The notes beneath the pieces were generated by a model. The model ran no database searches. It was not told where the DNA came from and saw only the letters and a list, made by a program, of their open reading frames with translations. A DNA stretch of 64,000 nt from the NCBI GenBank assembly GCA_020199835.1, contig JAIVJV010000015.1, positions 1 to 64,000 on the forward strand, given 5' to 3'. Position numbers and translations under genes: made by a program. The DNA is from Acidobacteriota bacterium. Lineage in GTDB: Bacteria > Acidobacteriota > Blastocatellia > Pyrinomonadales > Pyrinomonadaceae. Below are positions 36,102 to 43,883 of the stretch, one piece after another (the stretch's first letter is position 1; each line of letters starts with the position of its first letter).

Positions 36102-36155
36102 AGAGCCCGTGTCTGTGTCGCGCAAAGTCCGCGATGACTGTAACTGACTTACCTT

Positions 36156-36770
36156 CTACCGGCCCGCGAATAATTCTCGATCGGGATCGCCCTGATTAGT
36201 ACGAGCAACCTCAAACACAAACCCCTGTTTGTATTCCGGGTGTTTCATCTCTCGCATCGCCTCCGCGTAGAATTTCCGAGCCTCCTCTACGCTCCGCTTG
36301 CCGGTGACGACGTCATTCGCGAGGTTTATTGCGAGGAAGTTTGCCTCCTCCTGGTCGCAACGTGCGGCAAGCTCCCCTTTCGTACGTTCGCCTACGATAC
36401 TTCCGTCATAGATAACCAATTCATCGAACTTATCGGGTGGTATCCGGTAATTAATAGACTGGTAAAGCATGTCAGTGTGCGGCTTTGGAAAGCGGTGTGG
36501 GATCTCCTCATTGACTAGTTCTGAGAACTTCCAAGGTCCATTGTTATGCCAGACCAGCCTTTGCTCGGTAGCTTCTTGCGGCGCTCCGTACTTCGCGATC
36601 ATTTTACGCGCCACTTCCTGTGGTTTACTCTTCCAACCTGCAATGATCTGATCGACATTTTTCCTGTGGGTCGCCTTTTGCGACGCGATTTCTGTGCTCC
36701 GGCCAGACACCAACTCGCCTATGGCGACAGCGGCCAACAGAAATGTAAGAGCGAATGTTATTCGTCTCAT
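36156..36770 (-). CDS. Exported protein of unknown function
   Basis: A protein of 204 residues from ATG 36770 with a signal peptide (MRRITFALTFLLAAVAIGEL). The mature part contains KMIAKYGAPQEATEQRLVWH and WKFSELVNEEIPHRFPKPH, then a helical region with LAARCDQEEANFLAINLAND and SVEEARKFYAEAMREM. I do not recognise the family. A matching ECF-type promoter lies 100 bases upstream, which is the main reason to group it with the sigma regulon. The frame extends upstream to 36926 but lacks a signal peptide in that version, so the shorter start is preferred. Confidence 0.7.
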   Translation of the reverse strand: MRRITFALTFLLAAVAIGELVSGRSTEIASQKATHRKNVDQIIAGWKSKPQEVARKMIAKYGAPQEATEQRLVWHNNGPWKFSELVNEEIPHRFPKPHTDMLYQSINYRIPPDKFDELVIYDGSIVGERTKGELAARCDQEEANFLAINLANDVVTGKRSVEEARKFYAEAMREMKHPEYKQGFVFEVARTNQGDPDRELFAGR

Positions 36771-36869
36771 ATCAATCCTCCCTTGCTCGTTATTGAGCCA
36801 ATCGCTATTCCTCAGTTCCCCTGCCCACGAACGAACACCATAGCTACCACAATCGTGTGTCCCATATCG

Positions 36870-36898
36870 GAAAAGTGAATCTGCATGCGGTCTATTCC
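36870..36898 (-). promoter_or_regulatory. ECF-type promoter before the exported protein gene ending at 36156
   Basis: GGAATAGACC (36898-36889), 10 bases, then TCACTTTTC (36878-36870). Same gap as the other sites, 100 bases before ATG 36770. Confidence 0.6.
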
Positions 36899-37317
36899 CT
36901 GAAATTCTTTTGCGACTGAATCTCAACGATGCTGGGACGCAAGAAATTGGTTTGCAATTGGCAGTGGCTTTGCGTTGGAATCTGCCTGTGGAGTGATCGG
37001 AACTTGCGCTGTCTGTTTAGAAACCCCAGTTGCGCCGGTTCCTCAGTAATGCCGCTTACATTCCTTTTCCCTGTAAGCCGGGTTACAGGAAAAACAGGCT
37101 AATTGCCTTTACCTTGACCCTCCAAATTTCGCTGGGCGAAGTCAGGTTGATTTGGAATCGAGGTTGCAATTCACGACGCGGCTGCAATCGTTGCGTACGT
37201 CAACGTTGTGAACCGCCTGGCCCTGGGTTTAGGTGTTGATTTAGAGGCCTGACCTGCGTCCTTCGAGCGATTTCAGTTTGTGGCCGGAACGCAGACCGAG
37301 GCAACGAACACAAAAGC
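36899..37317. other. Intergenic region with a bulged inverted repeat
   Basis: No supported gene in 420 bases. A hairpin at 37066-37094 (TTTTCCCTGTAA-GCCGGG-TTACAGGAAAA, one bulged C) is flanked by T and A runs on either side and could stop transcription from both directions, including that of the selenoprotein gene ending at 37318. Confidence 0.5.
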
Positions 37318-37899
37318 CTATTTCAGCACCTCGATTGCGGCGCGAGTCTCTTGATTCGTAGGCCTTTTGCGATAGTCTGACTCAACCTTGGCCCAACTCA
37401 CTTTGCCGCTCTTATCGATCACGTAAACCGCTGGATGCGGAATGCCATAGACGTTCTGACCCTCGTAAGCGGGATCGCGCAAGCCGTAAGTGTCGATAAT
37501 CTTATGATCAGGATCGGAGAGCAGCGGAAAGCCAACTACTCCTTTGCCATCAGAGGCGATCTTTTCAGCAAAGGTCTTGCTCACGTCAGGAGGATCAATA
37601 CTGATCGCATAAAGCTTTAGGTTCTCATCCTTCTTCAACAGCGAACGCAGTTCGGCTAACTGCCGAGCACAATACGGTCACCAGTAGCCCCGATAGAAAA
37701 CTAGGATAACGGCACTTTTGCCGCGAGCCTCCGATAGAGTCACTTTATTGCCATTCTGGTCTTCAAGCGTAAAATCCGGAGCGATCTCTCCGACTGCCAC
37801 CGGGCGGCTGCGCTGCTGAGCATTTGCCGAACGCGAGTTCATCCACACCGCTATTGATGTCAGGAGAGTCATTTGAATTAAAACTGTCAGCACCTTCAT
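37318..37899 (-). CDS. Exported selenocysteine-containing peroxiredoxin (AhpC/TSA-like, UPYC active site)
   Basis: Read through an in-frame TGA at 37680-37678, the gene gives 193 residues. A signal peptide (VLTVLIQMTLLTSIAVWM) is followed by a peroxiredoxin/thioredoxin fold: GEIAPDFTLEDQNGNKVTLS, then VILVFYRGYW-U-PYCARQLAEL, then FPLLSDPDHKIIDTYGL and HPAVYVIDKSGKVSWAKV. Homologues have YRGYWCPYC, so the TGA sits exactly at the catalytic cysteine. After TGA, 11 bases precede the hairpin TCGGC-AGTTA-GCCGA, where a bacterial SECIS is expected. The tRNA-Sec gene is 1.3 kb away. The likely role is periplasmic reduction of peroxides or selenium/arsenic-related oxidants. The start overlaps the stop of the Cys-rich protein gene by 4 bases. 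A point nonsense mutation is the alternative. Confidence 0.85.
37652..37680 (-). promoter_or_regulatory. Selenocysteine TGA and SECIS-like hairpin of the peroxiredoxin
   Basis: TGA at 37680-37678; stem TCGGC 37666-37662, loop AGTTA, stem GCCGA 37656-37652. The loop has G in its second position and starts 17 bases after TGA, as in known bacterial SECIS elements. Confidence 0.7.
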
Positions 37900-38153
37900 G
37901 ATTCATTCCTCCGCATCGGATCTTCTGAAAACAACTGTTGTGAATTAGTCGGTGACGTTTGCTGTTGTTTAGGCGGGCACTTCACATTTCCGAAAGAGCA
38001 GAAAACGCAGCAATCCCCCGACAACGGCCGCAGCCGCGAATTGCAATTGACACAGTCGTAGAAGAACAAGCAAGCGTTCGTCGGCATCAGTTCTTCGCGT
38101 TCAAAGCCGCACTTCGGGCAAGTAATCACTGATTTCAAGGCAGTGTTTTGCAT
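37896..38153 (-). CDS. Small cysteine-rich protein (GDCCVFCS type), putative metal-binding
   Basis: A cytoplasmic protein of 85 residues with nine cysteines in ordered pairs: ITCPKCGFE, NACLFFYDCVNCNSRL, GDCCVFCSFGNVKCPP. The first pairs look like zinc-ribbon knuckles. I know of similar small proteins near arsenic and redox genes but no named function. ATG 38153 is preferred to a TTG at 38171. Its stop overlaps the start of the selenoprotein peroxiredoxin gene (ATGA), so the two are made together. It might hold a metal or metalloid or act as a redox partner. Confidence 0.75.
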   Translation of the reverse strand: MQNTALKSVITCPKCGFEREELMPTNACLFFYDCVNCNSRLRPLSGDCCVFCSFGNVKCPPKQQQTSPTNSQQLFSEDPMRRNES

Positions 38154-38291
38154 ATTTAGACGTTCATCCAATCCTGCATGGTCTTCTGCTGGCTTAGGCC
38201 CGATTTAACCCAAAGTGGCTACCGCTTTCGACATATCATTCGCGCCATTTGACGCCGCGAGCACGACTATAAAGAAGAAAAGCAGAGCATA

Positions 38292-39317
38292 TCACTTTAT
38301 GTTTTGTGTGTTCATTGCCACTGCGCCGCCGCAACTCGATCCTGCGCCCGCCGTGCAGCCGAAACAGTGTGAACCTGTCCTGATGCGCCGACTCACAAAC
38401 TTCTCAGGATCGAAATCCACAATCGTCTGCGGCAGCTCGGGCGCGACACGCAAATCAAGCATCTGATTGAAATCGCAATCGTAAAGCCTGCCAGTCCAAT
38501 CGACGCTTACAAGGTTGCGACACATCAGACTAGCGACCGTTGCCGGATTGAATGCTTCAATGAGCTTGCGCATGTACCGCTCTTCGTTTCCAGAACGCCG
38601 CAGGTATTCGAGAAAGCGCTTGATCGGCATGTTAGTGATCGTGAACAGCCGATTGAAGGAAATGCCATAGCGGTTCATCAATTCACGTTTGAAATCTGTC
38701 TCGATACTCTGTTGCGCTGGCGGCAGGAACGCACCAACCGGGTTGTAAATTAAATTGAGAATGAGTTGGGTGTTCTCAATTCCATAACCGACGGCATTCA
38801 TACGGTGTAATGCTTCAATTGATTTTTCGAAGACGCCTCGTCCGCGCTGAGCATCTGTCTGCTGCTCCAGGAAGTATGGCAATGAAGAGATGACTTCCAA
38901 CCTGTGATCTCGAAAGAACTGCGGCAGATCATCCTGGCGGGGCTCGAACATCACGGTGAGGTTATGGCGCACGATTACATGACATCCAAGAGATCGGCAC
39001 TGACGCACCAAATAACGAAATGAAGCATTCAATTCGGGCGCACCGCCGGTGATGTCGACAGTCGGAATTCTGAATCTTCGTATCGCAGCGAGCACTTGCT
39101 CGACGGTTTCGCTCGTCATGATCTCCGTCCGCGATGGACCAGCGCCCACATGACAGTGTTTACAGGCTTGGTTACAAAGCTTCCCAACATTGATCTGCAA
39201 GGTATCAACGCTGGAGGCACGCAGCTCGCGGCCGTATGCAGCCAACTTCTCGTCAAAATCGACGGAAGAGGTTGGCGCCAGTTGTCGTTGTATGACTGGC
39301 AAGTCTGTCGACATCAC
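38292..39317 (-). CDS. arsS: Arsenosugar-biosynthesis radical SAM protein ArsS (rSAM/Cys-rich or selenodomain family)
   Basis: A protein of 341 residues. The radical SAM cluster motif C-x3-C-x2-C is present as CNQACKHCHVG, followed by VDITGGAPELNASFRYLV. The C-terminal Cys-rich domain has LMCRNLVSVDWTGRLYDCDFNQ and SHCFGCTAGAGSSCGGAV. Homologues add the 5'-deoxyadenosyl group to dimethylarsenic species, and some have selenocysteine in place of a cysteine; here all are Cys codons. The start overlaps the peroxidase-like gene by 4 bases. It forms a locus with that gene, two transferases, a sterol-desaturase-like protein and a broken ArsM. Family certain; the arsenosugar role is from homologues. 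Confidence 0.9.
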   Translation of the reverse strand: MMSTDLPVIQRQLAPTSSVDFDEKLAAYGRELRASSVDTLQINVGKLCNQACKHCHVGAGPSRTEIMTSETVEQVLAAIRRFRIPTVDITGGAPELNASFRYLVRQCRSLGCHVIVRHNLTVMFEPRQDDLPQFFRDHRLEVISSLPYFLEQQTDAQRGRGVFEKSIEALHRMNAVGYGIENTQLILNLIYNPVGAFLPPAQQSIETDFKRELMNRYGISFNRLFTITNMPIKRFLEYLRRSGNEERYMRKLIEAFNPATVASLMCRNLVSVDWTGRLYDCDFNQMLDLRVAPELPQTIVDFDPEKFVSRRIRTGSHCFGCTAGAGSSCGGAVAMNTQNIK

Positions 39318-39643
39318 ATTGAGACCCGGTCCACGGAGTTATGTGACTGCAAACCGTGAATGAGTGCGGCGCCCCCTCGAATCGCCGACGCCATGTGAAT
39401 CGCTTCCGTCATCTGTTCCATGTTTGATCCGGCTTCAAGACAGGACTGCGAAAACGCGTCAATGCAGTAGGGACATTGCAACGCGTGCGCAACCGCAAGA
39501 CCAATGAGAGCCTTCTCACGCCTGGTTAGCGCACCTTCTGCCTGACACGCCTGATACCAAGCCATGAATTTCTCGAATAGATCGGAACGATGTTTGCCGA
39601 TCTCTACGAAACGTTGCAGGTCATCTTCTTTGTAGTAAGCCAT
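39314..39643 (-). CDS. Arsenosugar-locus peroxidase-like protein (carboxymuconolactone decarboxylase/AhpD fold)
   Basis: A protein of 109 residues with the AhpD-like helical fold and its redox Cys pair CPYC in VAHALQCPYCIDAFSQSCLEA, followed by MTEAIHMASAIRGGAALIHG. Families of this type are found next to ArsS genes and named arsenosugar-biosynthesis-associated peroxidase-like. Start ATG 39643 with GGGGGAG 10 bases upstream; its stop overlaps the ArsS start. It diverges from the transferase gene at 39665 with only 21 bases between, so promoters of the two must overlap. Confidence 0.85.
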   Translation of the reverse strand: MAYYKEDDLQRFVEIGKHRSDLFEKFMAWYQACQAEGALTRREKALIGLAVAHALQCPYCIDAFSQSCLEAGSNMEQMTEAIHMASAIRGGAALIHGLQSHNSVDRVSM

Positions 39644-39664
39644 TGTGCGATACTCCCCCATTCT

Positions 39665-40363
39665 ATGGAACCGATCGTTATAGTGATGGCCAAAGACCCA
39701 CGCGCCGGTAGCGTCAAGACTCGTCTCGTGCCTCGGCTGACACAAGCTGAAGCGGCTGAGCTGGCAATCTGTTTCCTTCGCGACACTGTGCTTAATGTCC
39801 AACGAGTAATTGATCATGTAATGGTCGCGTATACTCCCGCTGACGCACGCTCGCACCTCGAAATGATTGCTCCATCAGGGTTACTGTGGTTTGAACAAAC
39901 GGGACGCAATCTCGGAGAGCGCCTTGAATCCGTTGCGATTCACGTTTCGGATCTCGGATTCTGTCCGTTTGTTATTCTCGGAGCCGATAGTCCTACTCTT
40001 CCCACTTCGTTCATACAACAGGCACTCGAAGTTCTCATCCGCGATCAAACTGAAATCGCGCTTGGTCCAACAGCAGATGGCGGTTATTACCTTGTCGGCC
40101 TTAATAGTCCAGTTCCAGGGTTATTTCACAATATTGACTGGAGTACCCCTCTCGCGTATGAACAGACCGCCACCAATGCGACTGCCTTTGATCTTCGTCT
40201 ACATGCGTTACCGAAGTGGTACGACATAGATACCCCTGCCGATCTCTGCCGACTATGCGAAGAAATGTCTTCGGGTGACGACACTACACGGACGCGAGCA
40301 CCTGAAACTTATCGTTGGCTTATCGATCGCGCCTTCTGTCTGCATAAATATCAGAGTGATTGA
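39665..40363 (+). CDS. DUF2064 transferase (rSAM/selenodomain-associated transferase 1)
   Basis: A protein of 232 residues with a GT-A/nucleotidyltransferase-like fold: IVIVMAKDPRAGSVKTRLVP (phosphate-binding loop region), then FVILGADSPTLPTSF (metal-binding Asp) and LGPTADGGYYLVGL. This is the DUF2064 family, repeatedly found with selenodomain radical SAM proteins. It presumably activates or transfers a sugar nucleotide for arsenosugar or lipid head-group synthesis, though no member known to me has a fixed reaction. The first Met matching the family start is at 39665. Its 3' end overlaps that of the convergent transferase 2 gene by 44 bases. Confidence 0.88.
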   Translation: MEPIVIVMAKDPRAGSVKTRLVPRLTQAEAAELAICFLRDTVLNVQRVIDHVMVAYTPADARSHLEMIAPSGLLWFEQTGRNLGERLESVAIHVSDLGFCPFVILGADSPTLPTSFIQQALEVLIRDQTEIALGPTADGGYYLVGLNSPVPGLFHNIDWSTPLAYEQTATNATAFDLRLHALPKWYDIDTPADLCRLCEEMSSGDDTTRTRAPETYRWLIDRAFCLHKYQSD

Positions 40364-41108
40364 AACTATTCCGCACGAGGCTAATTCTCGGTTCTTTGCC
40401 GGCCTGTCGTACCGGCGCATAGAGCCGCACGAGTTGACTGGGGTTCACGCCGAGCCAATAGAGCAACTGCAACACGACCCACCGAATAAAGGTGCTTACA
40501 AATCTGCCTTCCTCAAAGCGGCGTCCCGAGGTAATAACGGAACACGAGAGATGACCAAACCTTCCCATTCTCTTTAGGCGCCGAAGAAAGTCCAGGTCTT
40601 CAAATATCGGAAGCGACTTAAAGCCGCCGCTTCGTTCGTATGCTTCACGTCGGACGAAGATTGCTGAGTCGCCATAACAAAGCCCAACTATCCGTAGGTA
40701 GCGATAGAACCAAGTCAGACAATGCGCGGAGAGCCGGTGGCTATCGAAACGCACGTCGAAGTTGCCTCCAACAACAGTGGGGTCCTGTAACGCCTCAACA
40801 ATCTGTTTCACTGCGTCAGGCGGAGGAATCGTATCGGCATGAAGAAACCAGAGCACTGCTCCCTGAGCCGCACATGCTCCGGCATGCAACTGGACACCAC
40901 GTCCGCGCTCCGACTGGATGAATTTAACCCCGTGTGCGCGAACAAGGCCGGCTGTTTCATCATGACTGCGACCATCAACGACAATTACCTCAACAGGCTC
41001 GGCGATTCTCTCCACCGCACTGAGCGTCTGGCTGATTGAATTCTCCTCGTTAAGAGTGGGAATGATTATAGAAAGCTTGATGGTCCGCTTTTCCTCGGCT
41101 GAAGTCAT
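40320..41108 (-). CDS. Family 2 glycosyltransferase (rSAM/selenodomain-associated transferase 2)
   Basis: A protein of 262 residues with a GT-A fold: KLSIIIPTLNEENSISQTL, VEVIVVDGRSHDETAG, GRGVQLHAGACAAQGAVLWF, LHADTIPPP (the metal-binding D-x-D equivalent), and GLCYGDSAIFVRREAYERSGG with FEDLDFLRRLKR. This matches the second transferase of selenodomain radical SAM loci. ATG 41108 aligns with family starts; the longer frame to 41186 overlaps the next gene. It follows the sterol-desaturase-like gene by 19 bases on the same strand. Confidence 0.88.
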   Translation of the reverse strand: MTSAEEKRTIKLSIIIPTLNEENSISQTLSAVERIAEPVEVIVVDGRSHDETAGLVRAHGVKFIQSERGRGVQLHAGACAAQGAVLWFLHADTIPPPDAVKQIVEALQDPTVVGGNFDVRFDSHRLSAHCLTWFYRYLRIVGLCYGDSAIFVRREAYERSGGFKSLPIFEDLDFLRRLKRMGRFGHLSCSVITSGRRFEEGRFVSTFIRWVVLQLLYWLGVNPSQLVRLYAPVRQAGKEPRISLVRNSFNHSDIYADRRRDR

Positions 41109-41127
41109 GTTGAAACTGCCATTGCGC

Positions 41128-41991
41128 TTACGGAAGTAAGCGATGCTCCGGAACGTTTGAACTGTCGCGCACCGGTTTACCGTCATCCGGAAAGGTCCAG
41201 CTTGGACGTTGTTGACGAAAGGGAAGCGCGAGCACTTCGGTAAGCCCCACTTCTTCCGGATCGCGGTATGCCGGGACGCCGATTGTGATCTGATCCTGTG
41301 GCACGTTCAACTTGAGGGTCCCGTGTAGGCAGTCCCAAACGGTCAATCCGCTGGACCAGTTTGAATTTGTTTCCTCTTCAATGATCGAATGATGAATGCC
41401 ATGCATTCGCGGCGTGACAATAAAGCGGTTTAGCCATCGTTCTATGCGAATCGGCAATTCGACGTTCGAGTGATGAAACAGAATCGACGGAAATACCAGC
41501 GTCTGCCAAATCAGATACGATGTTGGCGATACGCCGATGATGATCACCTGCCCAACACGCCACGGCACTGAAACAGCGAGTTCGCCGAAATGAAAGCGTA
41601 ACGCTGTTGAAGTGTCGAGATCGAGATCGACGTGATGAGCTACATGAAATCGCCAGAGAAGCGGCATGCGGTGCGTCAGGTAATGCCAAACGTATAGCGT
41701 GTAATCCAACAGTACTACCGCAAGCGCAACCTCCAACCATCGCGGCAATCGCAACTGCCTCAACACGCCCCAGTTATGCGTCTCAACCAATTGGGCCAGT
41801 GGCAAGATCGCCGGGCGCTCCAGTAACATCAGAGCGCCCGCGCCAATAGCGGCAACCGAAAGGTTTCGAACCTCTCGTTTAAGTTTAGGCTCAGCCATCT
41901 GATGACGCAGTGGTCGCCGGCGCTCGAGCCATGCCAGCGCGCAACACGCGCCAGCAATTAGTCCCGCGCTGAGCCAACTCTTCACGTTCAT
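41128..41991 (-). CDS. Sterol desaturase/fatty acid hydroxylase superfamily membrane protein
   Basis: A protein of 287 residues with four to five membrane helices and the clustered histidines of a diiron membrane hydroxylase: YVWHYLTHRMPLLWRFHVAHHVD, HHSNVELP, and HGIHHSIIEEETNSNWSSG. These enzymes oxidise fatty acids, sterols or carotenoids. Position in the ArsS locus between a glycosyltransferase and the ArsM remnant suggests a lipid-linked product, perhaps an arsenolipid, but this is inference. Confidence 0.88.
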   Translation of the reverse strand: MNVKSWLSAGLIAGACCALAWLERRRPLRHQMAEPKLKREVRNLSVAAIGAGALMLLERPAILPLAQLVETHNWGVLRQLRLPRWLEVALAVVLLDYTLYVWHYLTHRMPLLWRFHVAHHVDLDLDTSTALRFHFGELAVSVPWRVGQVIIIGVSPTSYLIWQTLVFPSILFHHSNVELPIRIERWLNRFIVTPRMHGIHHSIIEEETNSNWSSGLTVWDCLHGTLKLNVPQDQITIGVPAYRDPEEVGLTEVLALPFRQQRPSWTFPDDGKPVRDSSNVPEHRLLP

Positions 41992-42078
41992 CTATGAGCC
42001 TGCGCGCCCACGATAGGCCATTGGCATCTACAGCACTTCAAGGCCCATCGTACAGCTAAAGTTCGTGATTGTATGCCA

Positions 42079-42228
42079 TCAGCCGCCGACTCTTTGCATT
42101 TCCTTGCCGCAGCAACATCGTGGAGCTTCGTCCCCTCCGGTGCCCGGCGCAGCACCCTTAGTCACCTCTATTTCGCAACCACAATCCGGATCTGGGCAGC
42201 GATAGCGTTCTCCTGTTCGTAATGCCAT
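42079..42228 (-). CDS. 49-residue Cys-rich protein, putative metal-binding
   Basis: A small gene that is easy to miss. ATG 42228 is preceded by AAGGGGG at 5 bases and the frame ends at TGA 42079. The product has six cysteines in two groups: YRCPDPDCGCEIEVTKG and PRCCCGKEM. The spacing C-x4-C-x-C...CCC is ordered and the middle is Gly/Pro-rich, so this is not a random frame. It starts 25 bases after the ArsM coding region on the same strand. I recall similar small proteins near arsenic methylation genes but cannot name the family. Binding of arsenic(III), selenium species or zinc is plausible. Confidence 0.75.
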   Translation of the reverse strand: MALRTGERYRCPDPDCGCEIEVTKGAAPGTGGDEAPRCCCGKEMQRVGG

Positions 42229-42252
42229 GGCATCCCCCTTTGTTCCAGTACG

Positions 42253-43115
42253 TCAACAACAATCACTTCCCGGTTCGCAACAAGGCAAACCGGCTGGCTC
42301 GGTCGCCGCATAATCCGATCCTTTTGTTTCGCTAGGATGGCGAAAAGCTGTACGCTTGCAATCGAACGCCGTCGCCTTTTCAAGTGGAAGTGATTCGCGC
42401 GGTCGATCGCGATAGTGTCCTCTGCGTAGGGTTCACGCTGGTAAAGCTGAAAGGTTTTATCGCAGACGGCCATCCTCTTTCCGCGCTCCAGCACGTGCCC
42501 ATCATCGTCAACGACTTTGCGCCATGGACCACGATAGATAACCGCCTGCTTTCGTTCCCAGCATGGTCCTTGTTTTCCCTTGTGCGCCACTACAGTTATC
42601 GATCGGAACTCAATACCCTGAATCGTGCGCCATGGCTTGTCGTCACGTTTGACGATCTCCATTCCATAAAATCGGCACTTGAGGCTATGGGGTTATCTGC
42701 CAGATATGAATCGACGAGCGCTAGGTCCAGCCGCAAATCCTGGATTCGACCTTTGCGAAACTCAACATTCTGGTATCCAAGCCGTTGACCAATTTGAATC
42801 CTGTACTTCTCAGCCAGACTCAACATCTCATCATTTGCGTCGACGCCAATGACACGTCCGCTGGGTCCCACGATCTGCGCTGCGATGTAGCAGATTTTTC
42901 CGACCCCCGGAGCCGAGATCTAGCACCACATCGCCTTCTCGGACGAACGCAGACGGATTACCGCAACCGTAATCTCTTTCTTTGATCTCATCAGGGATCA
43001 CATCAAGAAACCTCCGGTCGTACTCAACCGGACAACAAAGTGCCTCTTCCCGATGCTCCGCGGCTAAGCCATACCTCGCGTTGACCACCTGCTCAAGGTC
43101 CATGGCGGTACTCAT
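42253..43115 (-). pseudogene. arsM: Arsenite methyltransferase ArsM-like gene, broken by two small indels and an internal deletion
   Basis: All pieces belong to one ArsM-type SAM-dependent methyltransferase. Frame 1 from ATG 43115 reads to VVLDLGSGG. Near 42900 a one-base insertion by a GGGGG run shifts to a frame with KICYIAAQIVGP, GRVIGVDANDEMLSLA and VEFRKGRIQDLRLDLA. At ASSADF (about 42665) the sequence jumps to FYGMEIVKRDDKPWR, which homologues have about 100 residues later, with a change of frame. The C-terminal domain follows (GIEFRSITVVAHKGKQG, ERMAVCDKTF homologue). After EDTIAID (near 42395) an extra GC shifts into ESLPLEKATAFDCKRTAFRH and the Cys-rich end GLPCCEPGSDCC. The sequence missing at the jump includes part of the methyltransferase core, so the encoded enzyme cannot work as read. 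Confidence 0.85.
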
Positions 43116-43221
43116 TGTTTTTAGACGCTCCTGTGGAACTTGTCCATGAAAGACTTCAGCTCTCGGATAGCATGGAACTGCGGTCCAGCGATGTAAGCGA
43201 GATTACTTAAACAAAGTCGAT

Positions 43222-43560
43222 TTAGTGTTGATGAGCCGTCTCTATTGGCAGCCCGGCATCCATCCAGTCAGATTTGCCTTCGGCGTAATCTCGAACATTC
43301 GTGTAACCCATAGCTGCCAATTCACGGGCAGCGTTCTCTGACGCGTGTCAAGTCGGAGAGGAGCAATAAACAACTATGTCTGCCGATTTGTCCGGCAAGA
43401 GTTTCGCAGCCAGTTCTCTTATCTGATCCGGTGGCACATTGATCGCTCCGGGTACGTGCGCGTGATCGTAAGCAGTCTGTGGCAACGTCTCAACTAGTTG
43501 AAACTTGTCACCTTGTTCAATCTTTTGTCTCAACTCTTCTCTTATGATCGTCGCAACCAT
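43222..43560 (-). CDS. Selenocysteine-containing single-domain rhodanese
   Basis: Read through TGA at 43350-43348, the gene gives 112 residues with a complete rhodanese domain: VETLPQTAYDHAHVPGAINVPP, then VVYCSSPT-U-HASENAARELAAMG, then YTNVRDYAEGKSDWMDAGLP. Relatives have Cys at the U position (SPTCHAS), besides the catalytic Cys of VYC. Downstream of TGA, 15 bases precede a perfect 6-bp hairpin GCTGCC-loop of 8-GGCAGC with G as second loop base, a good SECIS candidate. Rhodanese-like selenoproteins are a known group. ATG 43560 is preferred. It lies upstream of the ArsM remnant on the same strand. A chance nonsense mutation is the alternative, but the hairpin and the tRNA-Sec gene argue against it. 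Confidence 0.85.
43313..43350 (-). promoter_or_regulatory. Selenocysteine TGA and SECIS-like hairpin of the rhodanese
   Basis: TGA 43350-43348; 15-base spacer; stem GCTGCC 43332-43327; loop CGTGAATT; stem GGCAGC 43318-43313. Six perfect pairs at the expected distance. Confidence 0.75.
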
Positions 43561-43883
43561 CAGATCTTTTCTTTCGTTGTAGACGCAGCGTCGGCCGGCC
43601 GCTGTGGCCGCCACTTACGCTCAGCGTCAAACTGGATAGGCTGCTACTTCAGGCACCGCGGTCCGACTTACTATGCGAGACAGCCAAAACTTTTCTGTTC
43701 CTGGTTGCTGCAACATCAACCCTGGTTCAAAGACTCCGAAGTCGACAATCAACATAATCTCGTCGAATTGCACGTCGATTGGCTTGTTGAAGCTGCTGGA
43801 TCAAAAAATCTCTTCAGACGTCCGCCAGGAATGCGTTTCTGAAATTCATTCGCTCACTCTCGAAGCGTTTCTATTCCTGGGCA

